From Sideroxydans sp. (GTDB taxonomy: Bacteria; Pseudomonadota; Gammaproteobacteria; Burkholderiales; Gallionellaceae), in NCBI GenBank assembly GCA_024636935.1, contig JAGXGC010000013.1, positions 62,001 to 126,000 on the forward strand: DNA of 64,000 nucleotides. Direction: 5' to 3'. The translations under genes and the position numbers were made by a program. Below the pieces are notes generated by a model. That model was not told where the DNA came from. It made no database searches and was given only the letters and a program-made list of their open reading frames with translations. This document shows positions 33,077 to 41,480 of the stretch, piece after piece. Position 1 is the first letter of the stretch. Each line of letters opens with the position of its first letter.

Positions 33077-34449
33077 TAGAAGAACCCGAGGTTGACCTGG
33101 AACAGTTTCTCGACTTTTTTCACCATCTTCTTGTCGATGACGAACACGATCACATGATCTTCAGCTTCGATCACAGTGTCATGGTGGGCGATGACCACCT
33201 CGTGGTTGCGCACGATGGCACCAATGGTTGCCCCCTTGGGCAGGTCGATCTCGTCGAGGCGGCGTCCGACTACCTGTGAAGAGGTGCGGTCGCCATGGGC
33301 GACCAGCTCCAGCGCCTCAGCCGCACCGCGTCGCAGTGAATGCACGGCAGCCACGTCACCCTGACGAACATAGGCTAACAATGAACCGATGGTGACCTGG
33401 GCAGGCGACAGTGCGATGTCGATCTTGCCGCCTTGCAACAGATCGACATAAGCACTGCGATTGATCAAGGCGATCACCTTGCGCGCACCGGCTTGTTTCG
33501 CGAGCAGCGCGGACATGATGTTGTTCTCATCATCGTTGGTCAGGGCGCAGAACACATCTACATCGCCGATATGTTCCTGCTGCATCAATTTCTCGTCGGT
33601 GCCATCCCCGTTCAGCACCAGCGTATGAGTTAATTCACTGGCCAAACGGGTGCAGGCTTTCTTGTTGTGCTCGATCAGCTTCACCTGATAATCATTCTCG
33701 ATGGCCTTGGCCAAACGGAGGCCGATATTTCCACCCCCCACAATGGCAACCCGTTTCACCGGCTTGTCCATGCGGCGCAGCTCATGAAGAACGTGGCGGA
33801 TGTTTTCGGTGGCGGCGATGAAGAACACTTCATCTCCGTCTTCAACCACGGTGGTGCCTTCAGGAGTGATGGGGCGATCATGCCGGAATATGGCGGCCAC
33901 GCGTGTCTCGACCTGCGGCATGTCAGTGCGCAGGAATGACAGTGGCTGACCCACCAGTGGCCCGCCCGCGAAAGCGCGCACGGCAGCCAGCGAGGCCTTG
34001 CCTTGGGAGAACTTCTGCACCTGCAGCGCTTCTGGGAATTCGATCAGCTTGACGATGTATTCGGTCAGTATCTGCTCGGGGCAAATGGAAAAGTCGACAC
34101 TGAAGATATCTTTCTCGAAGATCTCGGGGCGGTTCAGGTAATCGGTGGCGCGGATACGCGCGATACGGGTCGGGGTGTTATACAAACTGGCGGCGAGTTT
34201 GCAGGCCACCAGATTGACCTCATCACTTTGCGTCACTGCCAACAGCATGTCGGCATCGGCGATGCCAGCCTGTTCAAGAACGGATGGATGCGCCGCATTG
34301 CCCACTACCGTGCGCAGATCTAGTCGGTCTTGCAAAATGCGCAATTTCTCAGGATCTGAATCGATGATGGTGATGTCGTTCGCTTCGCCGACCAGACTTT
34401 CAGCAACGGTGGAGCCGACCTGCCCAGCGCCGAGAATGAGGATCCTCAC
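33076..34449 (-). CDS. trkA: Trk potassium uptake regulatory subunit TrkA
   Basis: TrkA binds NAD(H) and nucleotides and gates TrkH. The 457-residue protein is a tandem RCK protein with two Rossmann motifs: ILGAGQVGSTVAESL at the N-terminus and VGGGNIGLRLAKAIE in the second half, each followed by a TrkA-C domain. It starts with GTG overlapping the stop of the upstream thioredoxin-fold gene (GTGA) and ends in trkH. Confidence 0.95.
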   Translation of the reverse strand: MRILILGAGQVGSTVAESLVGEANDITIIDSDPEKLRILQDRLDLRTVVGNAAHPSVLEQAGIADADMLLAVTQSDEVNLVACKLAASLYNTPTRIARIRATDYLNRPEIFEKDIFSVDFSICPEQILTEYIVKLIEFPEALQVQKFSQGKASLAAVRAFAGGPLVGQPLSFLRTDMPQVETRVAAIFRHDRPITPEGTTVVEDGDEVFFIAATENIRHVLHELRRMDKPVKRVAIVGGGNIGLRLAKAIENDYQVKLIEHNKKACTRLASELTHTLVLNGDGTDEKLMQQEHIGDVDVFCALTNDDENNIMSALLAKQAGARKVIALINRSAYVDLLQGGKIDIALSPAQVTIGSLLAYVRQGDVAAVHSLRRGAAEALELVAHGDRTSSQVVGRRLDEIDLPKGATIGAIVRNHEVVIAHHDTVIEAEDHVIVFVIDKKMVKKVEKLFQVNLGFF

Positions 34450-35006
34450 GCTGCATCACCTTTCCATTTGATGGAACAGCCCATGCTGGCAAGTTGCTCG
34501 CGGGGCCCCTGTCCAGTCTGTGCCACTTGCTGCATTGCTTCGAACAGATCGCGCTTGGCATCCGGTGCAGCTTCCTTGCGCGAAGCATCCAGACGGCCGC
34601 GGTATTGCAATTCAAGGTTGGCATTGAAACCGAAGAAATCCGGCGTGCACACCGCACCGTAATCCTTGGCGATCTGTTGAGTCTCATCCCACACATAGGG
34701 GAAGGGGTAGTCGAACTCCTGTGCCACCTTCTTCATGTTGTCGAAGGAGTCTTCCTCATAGTCGGCAGGGTCGTTCGACATGATGGCGATAGTGTTGATG
34801 CCATGCTGTTGCAGCTCGCGCACATCGCGGATGATGCGGTCGCGAATAGATTTGACGTAGGGGCAGTGGTTGCAGATGAACATTACCAGCAGGCCGTTGG
34901 GGCCGCGTGCATTCTCCAGTGTATAGCGCTTGCCATCGATACCCGGCAAGTCGAAAGGCAGTGCCTTCCAGCCGAAATCGCACAATGGTGGTTGCAGACT
35001 GACCAT
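34446..35006 (-). CDS. Thioredoxin-fold (AhpC/TSA-like) redox protein
   Basis: The 186-residue protein has the peroxiredoxin/thioredoxin-like fold: LPGIDGKRYTLEN, then FICNHCPYVKSIRDR with a CxxC-type CNHC, and a cis-Pro region CTPDFFGFN. This matches the PRX-like group widely annotated as thioredoxin family protein; substrate and partner are unknown. There is no signal peptide, so it is cytoplasmic. Its ATG has a strong AGGAGGAAG site and it overlaps trkA by four bases, an unusual coupling with a potassium transporter. Confidence 0.85.
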   Translation of the reverse strand: MVSLQPPLCDFGWKALPFDLPGIDGKRYTLENARGPNGLLVMFICNHCPYVKSIRDRIIRDVRELQQHGINTIAIMSNDPADYEEDSFDNMKKVAQEFDYPFPYVWDETQQIAKDYGAVCTPDFFGFNANLELQYRGRLDASRKEAAPDAKRDLFEAMQQVAQTGQGPREQLASMGCSIKWKGDAA

Positions 35007-35083
35007 GAAACTTCCTCCTGATAAACAGCGTGATTTTTTGCGGCGTTATATTATCACGCCCATTCAGACATCTACGGCCCGCC

Positions 35084-35824
35084 ATGTCCGCCCCCAGATT
35101 TTATTGTCCACCGCCGCTCCCGCAAAATAACAACTGCGAATTGCCGCCCGAAGCCGCCCATCACGCCAGCCGTGTATTGCGCCTGCGAGTCGGCGATGCG
35201 GTGCAGATATTCGACGGCTTGGGCAATGCGCTGGATGCCACCATCAACAACATCAGTGGCAAGCACGTTTTTCTGGGCAATTTGCAAACTTGCATGGTGC
35301 AACAGCAGGCCGGTGAATTGCAGATCGTGCTGGCGCAATCTATGTGTAGCAGCGAGAAGATGGACTGGGTGATACAAAAAGCTACCGAATTGGGCGCGAC
35401 CGAGATCGTGCCTATCCAAGCTCAACGTAGCGTAGCGAAACTGGCGGGTGCAAGAGCCGAAAAGCGTGCCCAACACTGGCAAAACGTCATCATCTCTGCC
35501 TGCGAGCAGTGCGGCCGCAACGACTTGCCGCGCATCCTAGCGCCAGTTGTTATGGCTGATTGGTTACAGAGCACGCGTGCCCAAAGCGGTAGCAAATTCA
35601 TTCTGATGCCGGGCGGCGCCTGTGCGCTGAAAGCACAAGCTAAACCAAATGAACGCGTGACCCTATTGATCGGGCCAGAAGGTGGTTTTACTGCGGATGA
35701 AGCCAATGTCGCGCAACAAGTCGGCTTCGCACCCATTCTGCTCGGGCCGCGCGTATTGCGCACCGAGACGGCGGCCATCGCGGGAATCACAGCTATTCAG
35801 ACCCTGTGGGGAGATTTCAATTAG
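35084..35824 (+). CDS. rsmE: 16S rRNA (uracil-1498-N3) methyltransferase RsmE
   Basis: RsmE methylates U1498 of 16S rRNA. The 246-residue protein has an N-terminal PUA-like domain (APRFYCPPPL, HHASRVLRLRVGD) and a C-terminal SPOUT knot with IGPEGGF and LGPRVLRTETA. The start is the ATG at 35084; an upstream ATG at 35030 would add 18 unrelated residues. It is divergent from the thioredoxin-fold gene and is followed after 15 bp by a small tautomerase gene. Confidence 0.95.
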   Translation: MSAPRFYCPPPLPQNNNCELPPEAAHHASRVLRLRVGDAVQIFDGLGNALDATINNISGKHVFLGNLQTCMVQQQAGELQIVLAQSMCSSEKMDWVIQKATELGATEIVPIQAQRSVAKLAGARAEKRAQHWQNVIISACEQCGRNDLPRILAPVVMADWLQSTRAQSGSKFILMPGGACALKAQAKPNERVTLLIGPEGGFTADEANVAQQVGFAPILLGPRVLRTETAAIAGITAIQTLWGDFN

Positions 35825-35839
35825 TAGAAGGAGGCAAAC

Positions 35840-36025
35840 ATGCCTTATGTGAACATACGCATCGCAGGAACTTTGAGCCGCGAACAGAAAGCCAAGATCG
35901 CCGCCGAGATCACCGACACGCTGGAACGCATCGCACTCAAACCGGCGTCATATACCTATATCGCTTTCGATGAACTGCCGGACGAGAATTGGGCCATTGC
36001 GGGCAAGTTGCTGGACGAGGAGTGA
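35840..36025 (+). CDS. 4-oxalocrotonate tautomerase family protein
   Basis: The 61-residue protein is the right size for a 4-OT subunit. It begins MPYVNIRIAG, giving the catalytic N-terminal proline after Met removal. The rest fits the beta-alpha-beta 4-OT fold (TLSREQKAKIAAEIT). The usual second arginine around residue 40 is not evident, so the natural substrate cannot be assigned. An AGAAGGAGG site precedes it. Its stop lies one base from the stop of the convergent membrane protein gene. Confidence 0.82.
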   Translation: MPYVNIRIAGTLSREQKAKIAAEITDTLERIALKPASYTYIAFDELPDENWAIAGKLLDEE

Positions 36026-36026
36026 T

Positions 36027-36656
36027 TTAGCCCAGCAGGTTCTGTATCAGGCTGTACATCATCATCCCCAAGCTGACTGACAAGAGGGACATAGTGATAC
36101 CCACGCTGGTCGGATGCTTCAGCACCCAGCTATCCACCTCCATGTGCATCACATCCAGCACCCGCGTATTTCTTCGCACCGTATACCAGTGATCGGTGTA
36201 TCGCTCGACGACTGTTAAAGCGCGTGGGAAGAACAAGATCGAAAGGCCTACCAGCAGGCAGAGTGCATTGCCGATCAACAGGAAAGTTTTCAGATTGTCA
36301 GCGATCCCGCCCAGTTCTAAGGGGGTTAGGCTACCGTCAAACAACAACAAGCTAGGACGCAGATCGACATCTTGAAGCAGATACAGTGCGGTTGCTGCGC
36401 CAACCAAAATGGTGGTGCCTAGCCAGATCGGCTGCTTCATCAGGGTCGGTTCCACCTCATGTTGCATGGTGAGAGGCTTGATCATCTTGCGCACCGATAT
36501 CCAGCGATTCATCGCGTCGAACAATCGTATCGCGCGTCGACTTCTGAATGCCAACCCGATTCCCACCAGGAAAGAAAACACACTGGCGATTAGGAAAAAT
36601 AGCAGGGTCATGTACAGGAATACCGGATAGGAGGCCTGGCTGAGAAGATTGTTCAT
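36027..36656 (-). CDS. Hypothetical multi-pass membrane protein
   Basis: I do not recognise this 209-residue protein. It has about four predicted membrane segments: roughly 13-37, 76-95, 123-146 and 186-205. A basic, cytoplasmic-looking segment lies between the first two (FRSRRAIRLFDAMNRW), and a conserved-looking acidic/aromatic stretch (VVERYTDHWYTVRRN) lies before the last. The family might be a small conserved one in betaproteobacteria. Neighbours (tautomerase, divergent argA) give no functional clue. Confidence 0.75.
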   Translation of the reverse strand: MNNLLSQASYPVFLYMTLLFFLIASVFSFLVGIGLAFRSRRAIRLFDAMNRWISVRKMIKPLTMQHEVEPTLMKQPIWLGTTILVGAATALYLLQDVDLRPSLLLFDGSLTPLELGGIADNLKTFLLIGNALCLLVGLSILFFPRALTVVERYTDHWYTVRRNTRVLDVMHMEVDSWVLKHPTSVGITMSLLSVSLGMMMYSLIQNLLG

Positions 36657-36800
36657 GATTGTTCCTTTTGCATCGAGACGGTTGTCGTCTTCTTTATTGT
36701 CGGTTCGATTCTAGTCTCTTTCACTTGCGGGACAAATGGCAATTTTTTCATTCTGGGTGTCTAATTACAAACGTTGCCAACTTCTCCAGAATCGATAGCC

Positions 36801-38120
36801 ATGCCATTCCAGTCCACCGAGTTCGTTAACTGGTTCCGTTCGGTCGCACCTTATATCAATGCCTTCCGCGGCAAGACCTTCGTCATTGCATTCGGTGGCG
36901 AGGTGGTGGCGGACGGGAAGTTCGTCGAACTGACGCATGATTTCAATCTATTGGCGGCACTGGGCATCAGGCTGGTGCTGGTACACGGTGCGCGTCCACA
37001 GATCGAACAACATCTGGCCAAGAATAAGCTGGAGGATGCCTACCATCACGGCGTGCGCATGACCGATGCCGAAACCATGATCTGCGTGAAGGAGGCGGTC
37101 GGTCGGGTGCGCGTTGAGATTGAAGCTTTGCTGTCCATGGGCTTGGCAAACTCGCCTATGGCGAACGCAGACATCCGCGTGGCCGGCGGAAATTTCATCA
37201 CTGCGCAGCCGCTGGGCGTTATCAACGGTGTTGACCTGATGCACACCGGTAGCGTGCGCAAAGTGGACGCCGCCGCATTGAATGACCGCATGGAATTCGG
37301 CGAGGTGGTCTTGCTCTCGCCATTGGGATACTCGCCCACCGGCGAAGTTTTCAATCTCACGCTGGAAGACGTTGCGACGGCAACCGCCATCGCACTCGAT
37401 GCCGACAAGCTGGTATTCCTGATGGATACCGACGGCGTGCAAGAGAAGAAGGGCGGGCTGCTTAAAGAGCTGACTATCAGTCAGGCGCAATCCATTTTGT
37501 CTGGTAAGCGCAAATTACCTGATGACATCAGTCTGTTCCTGCCCTGTGCCGTGCGCGCGTGTGAGGCAGGTGTGGCACGCACTCATCTTGTCAGTCGTCA
37601 TGTGGATGGTGCGGTGTTGCAAGAGCTGTTCAGCGACGACGGCATCGGCACCATGGTGGTGGAGTCCACGCTCAATACCCTGCGCGCAGCGACTATCGAA
37701 GATGTGGGCGGAATTCTGCAATTGCTGCGTCCTCTGGAAGAGGAAGGCATTCTGGTGCGGCGTTCGCGCGAGTTGCTGGAACGCGAGATATCTCGCTTTG
37801 AGGTGCTGGAGCACGACCATCGCATCATCGGTTGTGCCGCGCTATATCCGTTCCCAAATGAAGCATCTGCCGAGCTGGCGTGTATGGCGGTGGACAGCCA
37901 GTATCGGGATCAAGGTTACGGTGAAGCCGTTCTCAACCACATGGGCGCATTGGCGAAAAGTCAGGGCATGAAGAAATTGTTCGTGCTGACCACCCGCACA
38001 GCACACTGGTTCATCGAACGCGGTTTCAGAGAGGCAGATGTCAACCAACTGCCGAAAGAAAAGAAGGCGCTTTACAACTATCAGCGTCGTTCCAAGGTGT
38101 TCGTAAAAAACCTGAAATAA
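36801..38120 (+). CDS. argA: N-acetylglutamate synthase (amino-acid N-acetyltransferase)
   Basis: ArgA makes N-acetylglutamate in the first step of arginine synthesis. The 439-residue protein joins an amino-acid-kinase-like domain (about 25-290, starting RGKTFVIAFGGEVV) to a C-terminal GNAT acetyltransferase domain (about 295-439, with DSQYRDQGYGEAVL for acetyl-CoA). The length is close to E. coli ArgA (443 aa). I chose the ATG at 36801; an in-frame TTG at 36774 would add nine residues. Confidence 0.95.
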   Translation: MPFQSTEFVNWFRSVAPYINAFRGKTFVIAFGGEVVADGKFVELTHDFNLLAALGIRLVLVHGARPQIEQHLAKNKLEDAYHHGVRMTDAETMICVKEAVGRVRVEIEALLSMGLANSPMANADIRVAGGNFITAQPLGVINGVDLMHTGSVRKVDAAALNDRMEFGEVVLLSPLGYSPTGEVFNLTLEDVATATAIALDADKLVFLMDTDGVQEKKGGLLKELTISQAQSILSGKRKLPDDISLFLPCAVRACEAGVARTHLVSRHVDGAVLQELFSDDGIGTMVVESTLNTLRAATIEDVGGILQLLRPLEEEGILVRRSRELLEREISRFEVLEHDHRIIGCAALYPFPNEASAELACMAVDSQYRDQGYGEAVLNHMGALAKSQGMKKLFVLTTRTAHWFIERGFREADVNQLPKEKKALYNYQRRSKVFVKNLK

Positions 38121-38184
38121 GATGCTTTGTTTCATCGGCGTGTAACATTGCGCGCCTAACATCAACTGGCTATGGAGAACAGCA

Positions 38185-38457
38185 ATGACAAGAATGGTGC
38201 AATGCGTAAAACTGGGCCGCGAAGCGGAAGGGCTGGAGCGCCCGACATATCCGGGTCCGCTGGGGCAACGCATATTCGACAACGTGTCGAAAGAGGCTTG
38301 GCAGGGATGGATCAAGTTCCAGACCATGCTGGTGAACGAGAACCGTCTCAATCTGGCGGACATCAAGGCACGCCAGTACCTGGCGCAGCAGATGGAGAGC
38401 TACTTCTTCAGCGGGGAAGCACAGATGCCGCAGGGCTTCGTGCCGCCAAAAAGCTGA
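38185..38457 (+). CDS. yggX: Probable Fe(2+)-trafficking protein YggX
   Basis: The 90-residue protein is a YggX homologue: [17 protein letters not shown] with the conserved Cys7, then PTYPGPLG and a [18 protein letters not shown] helix. YggX protects Fe-S clusters and is thought to handle ferrous iron under oxidative stress. It is usually next to mutY in gammaproteobacteria; here it sits directly before ppk1, two bases from its TTG start. It begins 64 bp after argA. Confidence 0.95.
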   Translation: MTRMVQCVKLGREAEGLERPTYPGPLGQRIFDNVSKEAWQGWIKFQTMLVNENRLNLADIKARQYLAQQMESYFFSGEAQMPQGFVPPKS

Positions 38458-38459
38458 GA

Positions 38460-40553
38460 TTGGCTAAGACCTACACAGCGCAGAACTTTCTCAATCGTGA
38501 ACTCGGCTTGCTCGAGTTCAACCGGCGTGTATTGGCGCAAGCGGAAGACCCGGCAGTGCAACTGCTAGAACGCCTCAAGTACCTGTGCATCGTCAGCAGC
38601 AATCTGGATGAATTCTTCGAGATTCGTGTCGCCGGACTAAAGGAGCAGGTCAGGTTGGGCGGGATCGCTTCCGGCGCAGATGGCTTGGAAGCGACGCAGA
38701 TCCTCAAGCGTCTTTTTGACCCCACGCATCAGTTGATTGCCCGTCAATATCAACTGTTCAACGAAGAGTTGGTGCCAGCACTGGCGGCGCAGGGCATCAA
38801 GTTCTTGCGGCGCACGCACTGGAATCCGACCCAGCAGGCTTGGGTGAAGGATTTCTTCCTGCGTGAAGTGATGCCGGTGTTGACCCCGATCGGACTTGAT
38901 CCGTCACATCCTTTCCCGCGCGTACTCAACAAGAGTTTGAATTTCGCTGTCGAGCTGCAAGGCAAAGATGCCTTCGGTCGTAACTCGGCCAAGGCTATCG
39001 TGCAGGCACCGCGCGTGTTGCCGCGTGCCATCCTCATGCCGCCAGAGATCGCCGGCTGTCCGCACGGTTTCGTGTTCCTGTCATCCATCCTGCATGCGCA
39101 CGTAGGCGAGCTGTTCTCCGGTATGGAAGTGAAGGGCTGCTACCAGTTCCGCGTCACACGCAACAGCGATCTGTTCGTGGACGAAGAAGAAATGAAGAAC
39201 CTGCGCATCAGTTTGCAGGGTGAATTGCCGCAGCGCCATTTCGGCGACGCGGTGCGGCTGGAGGTGGCGGACAACTGCCCGCCCGAACTGGCGGACTTCC
39301 TGTTGCAGCAGTTCGAATTGAATAGTGACGACCTGTATCGCGTGCACGGCCCAGTGAATCTGGTGCGTCTGATGGGCATTCCCGACAAGGTGGATCGTCC
39401 CGACCTCAAGTTTCCACCCTTTGTGCCCGGCATGCCGCCCTTGCTGAAGAAGAAGGGTGCCGACATGTTCAAGGTGATCCGCAAGGGAGACGTACTCTTG
39501 CACCATCCCTACCAATCGTTCCGACCTGTGATCGACTTCATCCAGCAGGCGGCTTCCGATGCGGACGTGGTCGCGATCAAGCAGACGGTGTACCGCACCG
39601 GTTCAGATTCAGAATTGATGGAGGCACTGATCGCTGCGGCCAAACGCGGCAAGGAAGTGACAGTCGTGGTCGAGTTGCTGGCGCGTTTCGATGAAGAGGC
39701 CAACATCACTTGGGCCGCGAGACTAGAACAAGTCGGTGCGCACGTGGTGTACGGCGTGGTCGGCCACAAGACGCATGCCAAGATGTTGATGGTGGTGCGC
39801 CGCGAAGAAGGCGGGCTGCGCCGCTATGTGCATCTCGGCACTGGCAACTATCATCCCCGCACAGCGCGGCTGTATACCGATTTCGGCTTGTTCACCTGCA
39901 ACGAAGAAGTATGCGCCGACGTGAACGAAGTGTTCGTGCAGCTCACCGGTTTAGGCAAGGCGAGCAAGCTGAAACATCTGTGGCAATCGCCGTTCACTTT
40001 GCACAGCAAGATATTGGAATCCATTCGCAACGAGATTGCGCTGGCCAAGGCCGGTAAGCCTGCACATGTCATCGCCAAGATGAATGCTTTGCTGGAGCCC
40101 GAGACCATCAATACCTTATATGAAGCTTCTCAAGCAGGCGTCAAAGTAGACCTTATTGTGCGTGGCGTGTGCGCTTTGCGGCCCGGGGTGCAAGGCTTGT
40201 CGGAGAACATCCGTGTGCGCTCCATCATTGGGCGCTTCCTTGAGCACACGCGCATCTTCTACTTCCGCAACGGCGGCAAGGAAGATATCTATCTGGCTAG
40301 CGCTGACTGGATGGATCGCAACTTCTTCCGTCGTATCGAGGCATGCTTCCCCATGCTCGATAAGAAGTTAAAGAAGCGCGTGCTGGATGAAGGATTGAAT
40401 ATCTATCTGAAAGACAACCGTCAGGCATGGGAAATGGACTGCAACGGCTTCTGGCATCGCAAGAAACCGAGTCGTAGCAAATCAGTCAACGCCCAGGTCG
40501 AGCTGGCAGCCTTGTTGGGGCAGGTGCCTGCCCCAAGTGACGAAACCGCCTAG
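38460..40553 (+). CDS. ppk: Polyphosphate kinase 1
   Basis: PPK1 makes polyphosphate from ATP. The 697-residue protein contains the two catalytic histidine motifs, VGHKTHAK and VHLGTGNYH (E. coli His435 and His454 equivalents), and the helical N-domain NREL.LLEFNRRVL. The start is a TTG two bases after the yggX stop: upstream in-frame sequence overlaps yggX in another frame and shows no PPK1 similarity, and from the TTG the length fits the family. Its stop shares CTAG with the convergent H1-like gene. Confidence 0.95.
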   Translation: MAKTYTAQNFLNRELGLLEFNRRVLAQAEDPAVQLLERLKYLCIVSSNLDEFFEIRVAGLKEQVRLGGIASGADGLEATQILKRLFDPTHQLIARQYQLFNEELVPALAAQGIKFLRRTHWNPTQQAWVKDFFLREVMPVLTPIGLDPSHPFPRVLNKSLNFAVELQGKDAFGRNSAKAIVQAPRVLPRAILMPPEIAGCPHGFVFLSSILHAHVGELFSGMEVKGCYQFRVTRNSDLFVDEEEMKNLRISLQGELPQRHFGDAVRLEVADNCPPELADFLLQQFELNSDDLYRVHGPVNLVRLMGIPDKVDRPDLKFPPFVPGMPPLLKKKGADMFKVIRKGDVLLHHPYQSFRPVIDFIQQAASDADVVAIKQTVYRTGSDSELMEALIAAAKRGKEVTVVVELLARFDEEANITWAARLEQVGAHVVYGVVGHKTHAKMLMVVRREEGGLRRYVHLGTGNYHPRTARLYTDFGLFTCNEEVCADVNEVFVQLTGLGKASKLKHLWQSPFTLHSKILESIRNEIALAKAGKPAHVIAKMNALLEPETINTLYEASQAGVKVDLIVRGVCALRPGVQGLSENIRVRSIIGRFLEHTRIFYFRNGGKEDIYLASADWMDRNFFRRIEACFPMLDKKLKKRVLDEGLNIYLKDNRQAWEMDCNGFWHRKKPSRSKSVNAQVELAALLGQVPAPSDETA

Positions 40554-40927
40554 TGCTTTTTGGGACGCCCGGTCTTGATCGGTGTTAGGCCTGAGATCAC
40601 ACGCTTCAATTGCAGCGCACTACTCTTGGCCAACAATTGCAGGCCGGCACGCAACAGCGCGCTCTTCTTGACCTGTAGGCCGCTGGCTAGCGCCCTCTCT
40701 TTCAACTTCGCGATCAACGCGTAATCATCCTGCGGCATGCTGAAGCTGTCGCGCACGACTTTCATCTTCTTGGGAGCAGCGACTTTCTTGGCAGGTTTTG
40801 CTGCAGGCTTGCTAGCCGGTTTTGCAGTAGTGGTTGTAGTTCGACGTGCTGTACTTGTGGTTCTGCGAGTAGTGCTGGCAGGTTTGCGTGCAACGGGCGC
40901 AGCTTTTTTTGTAGCGGATGTGACCAT
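40550..40927 (-). CDS. Histone H1-like, Lys/Ala/Thr-rich DNA-binding protein
   Basis: The 125-residue protein has a low-complexity basic N-terminal half (residues 1-55) rich in Lys, Arg, Ala, Thr and Pro, with AAKPAKK-type repeats and RRTTS stretches like histone H1 tails. It is followed by a compact C-terminal segment (DSFSMPQDDYALIAKLKERA...) that looks like a short helical or ribbon-helix DNA-binding domain. Such AlgP/PhaF-like proteins bind DNA and associate with polyphosphate or PHA granules in other bacteria. The ppk1 neighbour makes polyphosphate a plausible partner here; this is inference. The ATG follows CTGGAGG. Confidence 0.82.
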   Translation of the reverse strand: MVTSATKKAAPVARKPASTTRRTTSTARRTTTTTAKPASKPAAKPAKKVAAPKKMKVVRDSFSMPQDDYALIAKLKERALASGLQVKKSALLRAGLQLLAKSSALQLKRVISGLTPIKTGRPKKH

Positions 40928-41011
40928 GTTTAGCCTCCAGTTGTGATATGGCAAAAACAGTATAGACGGTATATCCTGCTGACACGATTGTAATATTTCG
41001 GGAGAACCAGC

Positions 41012-41464
41012 ATGGAACTGATACTTTGGCGTCACGCCGAAGCAGAAGATGGAACACCCGATCTCGAACGCGAATTGACCGGTAAAGGCCGCAAGCAAGC
41101 GGACAAGATGGCCACCTTCCTGCGCGATCGTTTACCTGAACACACCCGTATTCTGGTCAGCCCAGCCAAGCGCACGCAGCAGACCGCGCTTGCACTCACC
41201 AAACACTACATCACCGATGCCGCATTAGGCACATCCGCCAGCCCGCAAAACGTGCTGGATGCCGTTGGCTGGCCGGATGCAGAAGGAACTGTACTGGTGG
41301 TTGGACACCAACCCACGCTGGGACAGATCGCCGCCCAGTTGCTGGCAGATTCGAACGCCGGATTTAGCGTCAAAAAAGGCGCGATATGGTGGCTGACACG
41401 ACGTACCAACGAAGGTGATTTCCAAACCAATCTGAAATTGGTCATCGCCCCCGAAAGTCTGTAA
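41012..41464 (+). CDS. sixA: Phosphohistidine phosphatase SixA
   Basis: SixA is a small histidine-phosphatase-superfamily enzyme that removes phosphate from phosphohistidine. The 150-residue protein has the RHG-type motif LWRHAEAE with nucleophile His8, VSPAKRTQQTA and VVGHQPTLG with the second catalytic His. It is divergent from the H1-like gene over 84 bp and lies 16 bp before the PPK2 gene, so both probably share one promoter. Confidence 0.92.
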   Translation: MELILWRHAEAEDGTPDLERELTGKGRKQADKMATFLRDRLPEHTRILVSPAKRTQQTALALTKHYITDAALGTSASPQNVLDAVGWPDAEGTVLVVGHQPTLGQIAAQLLADSNAGFSVKKGAIWWLTRRTNEGDFQTNLKLVIAPESL

Positions 41465-41480
41465 CGCAAGGGAGAAGAAC

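Noticed and set aside
40928-41011. Bidirectional promoter between the H1-like gene and sixA
   Set aside because: A TATACT-like -10 exists for the minus strand, but no matching -35 at proper spacing; left uncalled.
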